From contig CAKTQP010000002.1 in the NCBI GenBank assembly GCA_934597165.1, forward strand, positions 1 to 64,000: a stretch of 64,000 bases of DNA, written 5' to 3'. Positions 24,266 to 31,711 of this stretch are shown here, piece by piece. Position 1 is the stretch's first letter. Each line of letters starts with the position of its first letter. The DNA comes from an uncultured Oscillospiraceae bacterium. Lineage in GTDB: Bacteria > Bacillota > Clostridia > Oscillospirales > Oscillospiraceae. Made by a program: the position numbers and the translations under genes. The notes under the pieces are model-generated. The model ran no database searches and had not been told where the DNA came from. It was given only the letters and a program-made list of their open reading frames with translations.

Positions 24266-26287
24266 ATGAATACAAAAGAACAAGAAAAAACTACACCGAG
24301 TAAACCCCGCCGCTTTCCTCGGATGGCGGCTGTGATCCATAAAATCGTGGGAGACGACAAAAAAGTCTTCCTCTCCAGAGTGCTCTTTCTGCTGGGGCCT
24401 CTGGTGGCACTGTTCCAAGTGGAACTGTTGAACGAGACCAACCCATACTTAAACCTGGAACCAGACGAGTTCATCATGAACATGGTCTGGTACGCCATTG
24501 CTTTCTTCATTTCCTGGCTCATCTTCGGCCGCAGGCGGCGGGCAGCCGTGGCAGCCTGCAGCTTCTTTGAGGTCATCGGTATCGTCAACCATTACGTGTT
24601 GGAGTTCCGTGGCCGCATCCTCTTCCCCCATGACATCACCGCCATCCGCACGGCGGTCAACGTGGTGGACGAGTACGACTTCACTCCGGATCGGTATATC
24701 TGGGGGACGCTGGCGTTGATGCTGCTCTATTTCCTGGTGCTCAAACTCTTCGCCGTGCCTCAGCCGGAGCGATCCTATTTCAAGAAAAAAACCATCACCT
24801 GGATCATGGGCGCCCTGTCCGCTGCCTATATCGTGGCCTTCTTCTTCACCGGTTGGCTCCCCGCTGCCGGCATCAAGACCCAGCAGTGGCGCACCCAGTC
24901 CAATGGCTTCGTCCTAAACTTCACCATCGCCCTGCGCTACAGTCGGGTGGATAAACCGGATAACTATTCCGAGGAGACCATCACCGACCAAGCCCAAGAG
25001 GTGACCAGCACCCACACCGACCAGAACCCGGAGATGAACCTGCAGCAGGACACCTTCCTGAAAAAAGGCACCGGAAAGACCGGTCAGACCAGCAGCAGTA
25101 CCGTCTCCAGCGGTGTCCAGCCCACCAACCTCATCTGCATCATGGACGAGAGTTTTGCGGACATGAGCATCTACGACCGCCTCCAGGTCAACGAGGAGAC
25201 CATCCCCTTCTTCAAGAGCCTGAAGAACAACACCGTCAAGGGCTGGATGTACTCGCCCGTCACCGGCGGCGGCACCGCCAACGTGGAATACGAGTTCCTC
25301 ACCGGCAACAGCTCCGCCTTCCTGCCCAGCGGCACCGTGCCCTATCAGCTCTACGTCAAGGACAACCAGGCGTCCCTGGTCTCCCTGGCCAAGGAGATGG
25401 GCTATCACACCACCGCCTTCCACCCCTACCTGTCGTCCGGCTGGAACCGGCCGCTGGTGTACAAGTACATGGGCTTTGACAAGCAGATGTTCGACACCGA
25501 CGTGACCAATCCGGAGTACGTCCGTGGCTATATCTCCGACTCCTGCGACTTCAAGACCATCCAGTCTATCACCGAGCAGGGCAAGGGACAGAAGAACTTC
25601 ATCTTCAACGTCACCATGCAGAACCACGGCGGCTACAACCAGGGCTGGTACAACCTGCCCCGTACCATCGCCTTGAAGGGCACCATGTTCGGCACCAGCA
25701 GCTATGCGGAGCAGTACCTGGCGCTCATGCGCAAGACGGACGACGCCCTGAAAGAGCTCATCGACTACTATAGCAAGGTGGACGAGCCCACCATGATCGT
25801 CCTCTTCGGCGACCACCAAGGCAAGCTCACCACTGCCTTCTACGAACAGCTGTTCGGAAAGAGCACGGACAGCCTGACCATGGAGGAGACCCAGCGGGAG
25901 TACGTAACGCCCTTCATGATCTGGGCAAACTACGACATCCCCGAAGCGGAGAACGTCATGCTCTCCACCAACTATCTGGGCGTCCTGACCGCCAAAATGG
26001 CCAACCTGCCCATGACCGACTACATGAAGTACCTGGCAGACCTGTACGAGCAGGTGCCGGTCATCAACACCAACGGCTATATCACGCCGGATGGCAAGAT
26101 GGCCGAAGACCTGTCCGACCTGTCCGAGACCTTGCAGAGCCAGGTGAAGCAGTACCAAGCTTTCGCCTTCTGCGACCTGTTCAGCCGATTCGACTACATG
26201 GACGGCAACTTCTTCCGCCTCCATCCGGGCAGCCAAGACACCGGCACCGGTGGGGCGAGCAGCAGCGGCAGCGCTGGAAGTGAATAA
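24266..26287 (+). CDS. LTA synthase family phosphoglycerol transferase (sulfatase fold)
   Basis: This 673-residue membrane enzyme has five N-terminal helices (about residues 30-200) and an extracellular sulfatase-like domain. Metal and catalytic motifs are readable: MDESFADMS with the metal-binding Glu, GGGTANVEYEFLTG with the Thr nucleophile, and FGDHQGKL with metal-binding Asp/His. Family members polymerise glycerol phosphate from phosphatidylglycerol into lipoteichoic acid or prime that chain. The C-terminus is Gly/Ser-rich. ATG 24266 follows TAGGAGG; the upstream frame extension overlaps the rlmA-like gene and is not used. Confidence 0.93.
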   Translation: MNTKEQEKTTPSKPRRFPRMAAVIHKIVGDDKKVFLSRVLFLLGPLVALFQVELLNETNPYLNLEPDEFIMNMVWYAIAFFISWLIFGRRRRAAVAACSFFEVIGIVNHYVLEFRGRILFPHDITAIRTAVNVVDEYDFTPDRYIWGTLALMLLYFLVLKLFAVPQPERSYFKKKTITWIMGALSAAYIVAFFFTGWLPAAGIKTQQWRTQSNGFVLNFTIALRYSRVDKPDNYSEETITDQAQEVTSTHTDQNPEMNLQQDTFLKKGTGKTGQTSSSTVSSGVQPTNLICIMDESFADMSIYDRLQVNEETIPFFKSLKNNTVKGWMYSPVTGGGTANVEYEFLTGNSSAFLPSGTVPYQLYVKDNQASLVSLAKEMGYHTTAFHPYLSSGWNRPLVYKYMGFDKQMFDTDVTNPEYVRGYISDSCDFKTIQSITEQGKGQKNFIFNVTMQNHGGYNQGWYNLPRTIALKGTMFGTSSYAEQYLALMRKTDDALKELIDYYSKVDEPTMIVLFGDHQGKLTTAFYEQLFGKSTDSLTMEETQREYVTPFMIWANYDIPEAENVMLSTNYLGVLTAKMANLPMTDYMKYLADLYEQVPVINTNGYITPDGKMAEDLSDLSETLQSQVKQYQAFAFCDLFSRFDYMDGNFFRLHPGSQDTGTGGASSSGSAGSE

Positions 26288-26292
26288 AAAAC

Positions 26293-26328
26293 AAACGAAC
26301 CAGCTTCTTTGGAAGCTGGTTCGTTTTT
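26293..26328 (+). terminator. terminator of the LTA synthase gene
   Basis: ACGAACCAGCTTC-TTTG-GAAGCTGGTTCGT with TTTTT. Confidence 0.93.
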
Positions 26329-26357
26329 GTGCTTTTTAGATGAGGACAGTGCCCGTC

Positions 26358-26434
26358 CAAAAGGAACCACCTAAAGGGCTCTCTTGTGCAAAGGGAGCTG
26401 TCAGCCGCAAAGGCTGACTGAGGGATTGGCGACC
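26358..26434. repeat. dispersed palindromic repeat-like element
   Basis: Between the LTA synthase terminator and the GerM gene lies a non-coding segment with two consecutive hairpins: CTCTCTT-GTGCA-AAGGGAG (26379-26397) and GTCAGCC-GCAAA-GGCTGAC (26400-26418), then TGAGGGATTGG. I recognise this motif order as resembling short interspersed palindromic units common in gut Clostridia genomes. Only one copy is in the window, so its repetitive nature is inferred. Confidence 0.5.
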
Positions 26435-26500
26435 ACGTACGGCCAGCCAGAAGGCGCACTTTCCTATGCCCTACGCTCGCTGTGGGGAGACTGCGAAGCG

Positions 26501-27406
26501 CTACTGAGCGGTATACACCTTTTCGATCTCTCCCGCCGACAACCCCGGGATCTCCGTCCCGTGGTTCCAGTAGGACACCTGATTCACCCCGTCCAGCTCC
26601 GTCAGCGACGCCGACAGTGCCCAGGCTGCCAGGTTGGCCTTGCCGTCCTCGTCCAATAGCGCCTGCATCCACTGGTCAGGCAGGGACAGCAGACACACCT
26701 TCTTCTCCAGCCGGATGGAGACCCCGTCTGTGGTGGCGGGCAGGTAGGCGGCCGCGCCTTTCCGTTCCGGACCGGCGCACAGGGCGTCTAAAACGGCTTG
26801 GATGGAGCCGGTCTGATGGGCGGTGGAGGCTTGCAGGGTGCGGGTCTCGTGCACCACTTGGGTGCTGTCCTCGGAGGGGAAGTAGAGGGTGATTTTCAAG
26901 GGGATGGGGTCGGCGCTCATGCCGGACAGGTCGAAGTCCTCCGCCGTCAACGGCTCCTCCGATTTCCCCGGCAGCACCGATTCCCCAGCGGCTAAGATGA
27001 CCACACTGTCCACCTGCTTCAGCTGGGTCATGGTCAGCACCACCGCCCCATTGGCCAGCGTCCGTTTGGCGCCGGTCAAGTCCCCGTACTCCTTGGAAAA
27101 ATTCAGCGTCAGCACCTTGTCCTTCAGCTTGTGGCTCAGCAGGGTGGTGCCCTTGGGGAAGGGGGTGGTCAGGTCAACGCGCTCCGGCTTGGACAGCAGG
27201 GCGTGAACCAGCTGCTTGATGACCTCCTTTTCGCTGTCCAGGGCGTAGGATTCCGTGTCCAGGGCACTGCCGGAGGCGTAACTGTCAGACAGGAAATAGA
27301 GATTATAATTCTGCTGGTCGGTCGGGGTGGATTTGAATTGGCTGGCGCCATAGATGGCCAGCAGGAGCAGCACCCCCAAGGGGATGCAGAACAACCATTT
27401 CTTCAT
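26501..27406 (-). CDS. GerM-domain sporulation/germination-type protein
   Basis: This 301-residue protein has an N-terminal membrane anchor (KKWLFCIPLGVLLLLAIYGAS) and two GerMN-type modules (about residues 35-160 and 165-300), each with LYFLSDS / LYFPSED openings, a helix ending in LLSKPER / LCAGPER and a VLTLNFS-like strand. In Bacillus, GerM acts in spore engulfment with SpoIIQ-SpoIIIAH and in germination. ATG 27406 follows AGGAGGACGTGAC and overlaps the kinase stop (ATGA), so it is coupled to the two-component genes. The trans-envelope role is inferred. Confidence 0.88.
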   Translation of the reverse strand: MKKWLFCIPLGVLLLLAIYGASQFKSTPTDQQNYNLYFLSDSYASGSALDTESYALDSEKEVIKQLVHALLSKPERVDLTTPFPKGTTLLSHKLKDKVLTLNFSKEYGDLTGAKRTLANGAVVLTMTQLKQVDSVVILAAGESVLPGKSEEPLTAEDFDLSGMSADPIPLKITLYFPSEDSTQVVHETRTLQASTAHQTGSIQAVLDALCAGPERKGAAAYLPATTDGVSIRLEKKVCLLSLPDQWMQALLDEDGKANLAAWALSASLTELDGVNQVSYWNHGTEIPGLSAGEIEKVYTAQ

Positions 27407-28836
27407 GTCACGTCCTCCTGTGCCAGCGGCAACGTCACCTGGAAGCAAGCGCCCCCGGCGCTCCCCTCGGTCAGGCGGATGGAGCCGCCAGCCTGCAAAA
27501 CCGTGTCGTGGACGATGGACAGCCCCAACCCGGTGCCGCCCGCTTCCCGGGAACGAGCCTTGTCCACCCGGTAGAACCGTTCAAAGACCTTCTCCCGCTC
27601 CTCCGGCGGGATGCCGATGCCGGTGTCCTCCACGGTGAACACCACGTCCTCCCCGTCGATGACCAGCCGGATCCACACGCTGCCGCCGGGGACGTTGTAC
27701 TTGATGGCGTTCTCGATGAGGTTGTTAGCGATGTGGGCCATGTTGTCCCCGGAGATGAGCACCAGGCAGTTGGACTCCAGCTGGGAGTGGAGCACGATGT
27801 CGTTGGCCTCCGCCAGAGGCAGCAGCAGATGGATGGCGTAGCGCACCTGCCCGGACACGTCGATGACGCCGGACTGCTCCTGAATGCCACGATCCAGCCG
27901 AGTCAGGGACAGTAAGCCCTCCGTGATGCGGCTCAGCCGCTGTGCTTCCCGGCCAATGTCCCCCACAAACTCCCGGATCAGCTCCGGTTCCATCTCCGGA
28001 TCCTGCAAGATGGAGTCGGACAGGAGGCGGATGGAGGTGAGGGGGGTCTTCAGCTCGTGGGAGGCGTCCGCCACAAACTGCCGCCGCATGGCGTCTGTCT
28101 CCTGGATGCGCTCGGTGAGCTGGTTGAACTCGTCCGCCATCTTGGCCAGCTGATCCTTGCCCTTTACCGAGATGGGCTGGGTGTCGCTGCCCGAGTGGAA
28201 GGCGCGGATGGCGGCCAGCAGGTCGTTCATCCGGCGGGTCATCATCCGGGACAGGATGACGCTGACCAGCACGGCGAAGACGCAGACCACCAGAGTGATG
28301 TTCCGCAGATTGGATTGCAGTCCCAATAAGATCTCCGCCTGCTCCGTGTCATATTTATAAAGGTAGACCCCGCCGATGATGTTCCCGCAATAGGTCACCG
28401 GCACGGCGGCCTCACTGCGGAAGGCGTTGTCCCGGAAGGACGCATGGTAGACGTCCTGCCCGTCCAGCGCCTGGGTCAGCTCCTGGAACAGGGCGTACCG
28501 GTGGGGACGGGCGCTCTCCTGGGTGTCGTAGAGCAGCTGGGCGTCCGGGTCGGTGACCACGATGCGGGTCAGGTTGCCGTCGCCCACCAGCGTCATCACC
28601 TGTTCCACCCCCGATTCCCCCAGCTCGCCCAGCTCTGCCAGGTTGGAGGCGATCATCTGGGCTTCGGTCAGGATGCTCTGCTTGGCCTGGAACACCAGGG
28701 TCTGACAGGCCAGCAGGGGATAGGTGTTGAGCAGGATGAGGACGGCGGCGATGATGAGCAGATAGGACAGGGCAAACTGGGATTGGACGTTCTCGCTGGG
28801 GCGAAATTGAAAGCCCTTCCACTTCCAACCCTTCAT
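27403..28836 (-). CDS. sensor histidine kinase
   Basis: This 477-residue membrane kinase has a helix (about 24-45), an extracytoplasmic sensor domain (about 46-180), a second helix (about 187-207), HAMP, a dimerisation/phosphoacceptor domain with His260 in DASHELKTPLTS, and a GHKL ATPase with N-box NLIENAIKYN, G1 VEDTGIGIP and GTGLGLSIV. It phosphorylates the response regulator encoded just upstream; the genes overlap by 4 bases. The signal is unknown, but the coupled GerM gene suggests an envelope or sporulation link. Confidence 0.95.
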   Translation of the reverse strand: MKGWKWKGFQFRPSENVQSQFALSYLLIIAAVLILLNTYPLLACQTLVFQAKQSILTEAQMIASNLAELGELGESGVEQVMTLVGDGNLTRIVVTDPDAQLLYDTQESARPHRYALFQELTQALDGQDVYHASFRDNAFRSEAAVPVTYCGNIIGGVYLYKYDTEQAEILLGLQSNLRNITLVVCVFAVLVSVILSRMMTRRMNDLLAAIRAFHSGSDTQPISVKGKDQLAKMADEFNQLTERIQETDAMRRQFVADASHELKTPLTSIRLLSDSILQDPEMEPELIREFVGDIGREAQRLSRITEGLLSLTRLDRGIQEQSGVIDVSGQVRYAIHLLLPLAEANDIVLHSQLESNCLVLISGDNMAHIANNLIENAIKYNVPGGSVWIRLVIDGEDVVFTVEDTGIGIPPEEREKVFERFYRVDKARSREAGGTGLGLSIVHDTVLQAGGSIRLTEGSAGGACFQVTLPLAQEDVT

Positions 28837-29534
28837 CGGGCAGCGTCCTCATTTTTCAAGTAGTATCCGACCCCCCACTTGGTCATGATGTAGGCCGGAG
28901 AGGCGGGGACTTTTTCCAGCTTCTCCCGCAGCCGCCGGATGTGGACGTCCACCGTCCGGTCGTCGCCCTGGTATTCGTACCCCCACACCTGATCCAACAG
29001 GCTGGTGCGGCTGAACACCCGGTTGGGATTGCGCAGGAACAGCTCCATCAGGTCAAATTCCTTGGCCGTCAGCGTCACCGGCACCCCGTCCCGCAGGGCG
29101 CTGCGGGAGGCCAAGTCCAGGACGATGTTCCCGCACCGCAGCTGCTGGCTCTCCGGCTGAGCGGCGCTCCGTTCGGCGCCGGCACGGCGGAGGAGGGCAC
29201 GGATGCGAGCCTTCAGCTCTAAGATGTTGAAGGGCTTGGTCACATAGTCGTCCGCCCCGCACTCAAAGCCCATCAGCTTGTCCATGTCCGTGCTCCGAGC
29301 GGTGAGCATGATGATGGGCACGTTGGAGAAGGCGCGGATCTGCATACACGCCTCCAGCCCGTCCAGCTTGGGCATCATCAGGTCTAAAATGACCAAGTCC
29401 GGCTTCTCCGAACCGGTCAGCGCCACAGCGCTCTCTCCGTCAAAGGCGGTCACCACCTCGTACCCGTCGTGTTCCAGGTTGAATTTGATGCCTTTGACCA
29501 CTAATTTTTCGTCATCGACCACTAAAATCTTCAT
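28833..29534 (-). CDS. OmpR-family response regulator
   Basis: This 233-residue protein has a receiver with acidic pocket DDE (7-9), phosphoacceptor Asp51 in VILDLMMP and the later KPF Lys, followed by a winged-helix domain ending with DDRTVDVHIRRLREKLE and IMTKWGVGYYLK. Tandem ATGs exist; the second (29534) is better spaced from GGAG. It is cotranscribed between the ComEA-like gene and the kinase, with stop-start overlaps on the kinase side. Confidence 0.95.
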   Translation of the reverse strand: MKILVVDDEKLVVKGIKFNLEHDGYEVVTAFDGESAVALTGSEKPDLVILDLMMPKLDGLEACMQIRAFSNVPIIMLTARSTDMDKLMGFECGADDYVTKPFNILELKARIRALLRRAGAERSAAQPESQQLRCGNIVLDLASRSALRDGVPVTLTAKEFDLMELFLRNPNRVFSRTSLLDQVWGYEYQGDDRTVDVHIRRLREKLEKVPASPAYIMTKWGVGYYLKNEDAAR

Positions 29535-29538
29535 CATT

Positions 29539-29964
29539 TCACTCCAAAGTCAAATAGGGCAGCAGCCCCTCCAGCGTCGCCTCACCGATGCCCTCCACCT
29601 CCAACAGCTCCTCGCAGCTGCGGAACCGGCCGTGGGCGTCCCGGTAGGCGAGGATTGCCTGGGCTTTCTTCTCCCCGATGCCGGGCAGGGTTTCCAGTTC
29701 CGCTTGGGTCGCCCGGTTCAGGGAGATGGGCTGGGTGGGTTTGCTGTCTGTGCGCTGCTTTGCCTGGGCGCGCTGGGCCTGACTGCTCACCCGGCCGGTG
29801 AGCAGGGCACGTCTGGAGGCGGTGGCGGTGGTCTGGATGCGGCAGCCCTCTGCCGGGCTGGTGTGGGATGCCAGCTGACAGCCTTCCAGCCCCATCAGCA
29901 CGCACAGCAGCAGGACGCCCAAGCGCAGCAAGGTTTTTCGCTCCAATTTTATGAATTTCATCAT
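29539..29964 (-). CDS. ComEA-like helix-hairpin-helix protein
   Basis: This 141-residue protein has an N-terminal hydrophobic anchor (TLLRLGVLLLCVLMGLEGC), a basic linker and a C-terminal double helix-hairpin-helix (about 80-140, with SLNRATQAELETLPGIGEKKAQAILAYR and ELLEVEGIGEATLEGL). This is the DNA-binding module of ComEA, the receptor that takes up DNA during transformation, though no SLBB domain is present. LEGC is a poor lipobox, so a membrane helix is more likely. It is the first gene of a four-gene unit with a two-component system and GerM; no comEC is nearby, so a competence role is only inferred. Confidence 0.85.
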   Translation of the reverse strand: MMKFIKLERKTLLRLGVLLLCVLMGLEGCQLASHTSPAEGCRIQTTATASRRALLTGRVSSQAQRAQAKQRTDSKPTQPISLNRATQAELETLPGIGEKKAQAILAYRDAHGRFRSCEELLEVEGIGEATLEGLLPYLTLE

Positions 29965-29970
29965 TTTCCG

Positions 29971-30079
29971 TTGCTTCCATGGGTGGGTTCTGGTATAATA
30001 TTTGGATGATTTGCGGCAACGCCCCCGTTTGACGGCGGGGACAGGCGGCAAACCTATCATTGTATTTCCATTCATTATA
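29971..30079. promoter_or_regulatory. facing promoters for the dac gene (+) and the comEA-like operon (-)
   Basis: Plus strand: TTGCTT (29971-29976)-N17-TATAAT (29994-29999), with extended -10 TGG. Minus strand: extended -10 TGGTATAAT with TATAAT at 30074-30079 but a poor -35. The two transcripts would start near 30006 and 30067 and run toward each other's promoter, so their 5' leaders would be complementary over roughly 60 bases. Confidence 0.6.
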
Positions 30080-30101
30080 CCATAGATAACAGGGGTTTCC
30101 T

Positions 30102-31499
30102 ATGAAAAATAAGCGTATTCTATCCTTTTTCCTCACCATCGTCCTACTGTTCTCCCTGCTGATGCCGCAAGCCTACGCGGCGTCGGATATTCTGAGCGGC
30201 ATGAAGGTCAAAGCCAAGGCGGCGCTGCTGGTGAACCTGGACACCGATACGGTGCTCTACCAGCAGGACGCAGACAAGAAGATCTATCCCGCTAGCATCA
30301 CCAAGGTCATGACCGCCCTGCTGGTGCTGGACGCTGTGGACAGCGGCAAGCTGACCTTAGATCAGAAGCTCACCGCCGGCCCCTCCCTGTGGCAGGGCAT
30401 CGAAGCGGACACCTCCACCGCGGACATCAAGTCTGGCGAAAAGCTCACCGTTCAAGAGCTGCTCAACTGCCTCCTCATCGCCTCTGCTGGCGAGGCGGCC
30501 AACGTGTTGGCCGTGGGGGTCTCCGGCTCCATCGAAGCCTTCGTCAAGGACATGAACAAAAAGGCGGCGGACATCGGCTGTGTGGGTACCCATTTCTGTA
30601 ACCCCAGCGGTATGCCGGACCCCGACCACTACACCACCTGCAACGACATCTACAAGGTGGCCAAGGCGGCCATGGAGTACGAGGAGTTCCGCAAGATCGT
30701 GGCTAAGCCCGATTGCAAAATTCGCAAGACCAACAAGAGCGAGGAGCGCTATTACTTCAGCACCAACGGCCTGCTGTCCAATATGCGCTACGCCGGCTAC
30801 GTCTACAGCAGCTGTATCGGCATCAAGACCGGCTACACCGACGACGCAGGCTATTGCCTCCTCTCTGCTGCAAAGCAGAACGGGGAGACCCTGGTGGCCG
30901 TGGTTATGGGCTGCGACAACCCGGTGGACAAATCGGGCAACATCAAGCGTCTCCAGTTCTCCGAGAGCAGTCGCCTGCTCCAGTGGGGCTTTGATAACTT
31001 TGAGGAGAAGAACATTCTAGACAGCACTTTCCCCGCCGGGGAAGTGAAGGTCACCCTGTCCAAGGAGGCGGATTACGTCACCGCCGTGCCGGAGAAGACC
31101 ATCACGGCGGAATTGCCCAAGGACATCAAGATCGAAGATTTTGACATCTCCACCGACCTGTACGAGGAAGTGGCCGCTCCCGTGAAGAAGGGGGACGAGC
31201 TGGGCAAGATGACGGTGAGCCTGGGGGATACCGACTACGGTACCGTCAAGCTGGTGGCCGCCAATGACGTGTCCCAGTCCGCCTGGCTGGCCCGGAAAGC
31301 GGCCCTGTCCAACCTGTTCTCCAAGGTCTGGGTGCGCATCCTGCTCATCGTCCTGGTGGTCTGCATCATCGCCGTGGTCATCCGCGTCCGCATGGGCGGA
31401 CGTCGCCGCAGAGCCTATGGCGGCACCAAACGCCGCAGCGGCCGAGGCGGCGGATACCGTGGCGGCCGTGGCCGGGGTCGGCTGCGGAGGAGACGATAA
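30102..31499 (+). CDS. D-alanyl-D-alanine carboxypeptidase family protein (PBP5/DacF-like)
   Basis: This 465-residue protein has a signal peptide cut near AYAAS, an S11 peptidase domain and a C-terminal membrane helix (about 407-425). The nucleophile motif is SITK (Ser65-Lys68) and the KTG box is IKTGYTDDAG. The middle SxN motif reads SAGEAAN (Ser128-Ala-Gly130), so the usual Asn is Gly. Family members trim the terminal D-Ala of peptidoglycan stem peptides. The protein ends with an Arg/Gly-rich tail of about 38 residues predicted to be cytoplasmic, unlike the amphipathic helix of PBP5. The altered SxN raises doubt about full activity. Confidence 0.9.
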   Translation: MKNKRILSFFLTIVLLFSLLMPQAYAASDILSGMKVKAKAALLVNLDTDTVLYQQDADKKIYPASITKVMTALLVLDAVDSGKLTLDQKLTAGPSLWQGIEADTSTADIKSGEKLTVQELLNCLLIASAGEAANVLAVGVSGSIEAFVKDMNKKAADIGCVGTHFCNPSGMPDPDHYTTCNDIYKVAKAAMEYEEFRKIVAKPDCKIRKTNKSEERYYFSTNGLLSNMRYAGYVYSSCIGIKTGYTDDAGYCLLSAAKQNGETLVAVVMGCDNPVDKSGNIKRLQFSESSRLLQWGFDNFEEKNILDSTFPAGEVKVTLSKEADYVTAVPEKTITAELPKDIKIEDFDISTDLYEEVAAPVKKGDELGKMTVSLGDTDYGTVKLVAANDVSQSAWLARKAALSNLFSKVWVRILLIVLVVCIIAVVIRVRMGGRRRRAYGGTKRRSGRGGGYRGGRGRGRLRRRR

Positions 31500-31535
31500 G
31501 GCGGTTTCCGCAATATAGTTTGAATCGAAGAAAAG

Positions 31536-31575
31536 CAGCAGCTTTGGAACTTGGCGTCCGGAGCTGCTGTTTTTT
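31536..31575 (+). terminator. terminator of the carboxypeptidase gene
   Basis: CAGCAGCT / AGCTGCTG stem with an 18-base loop, followed by TTTTTT. Confidence 0.7.
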
Positions 31576-31633
31576 CGTTGAAAGGAGGGCAGCTATCTGT
31601 CGAAAGGACAGGAAAAATAATCTATGACACACC

Positions 31634-31662
31634 TTTACAAATAGCGGTTTAACTTGTAAAAT
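31634..31662 (+). promoter_or_regulatory. promoter of the BspA-type surface protein gene
   Basis: TTTACA (31634-31639) and TAAAAT (31657-31662) with 17-base spacing, 50 bases before the start; GAAAGGAG is the ribosome site. Confidence 0.7.
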
Positions 31663-31711
31663 AGAGAATATATGGCGGAAAAACCGTTAAATTGACGAAA
31701 GGAGAACGAGA

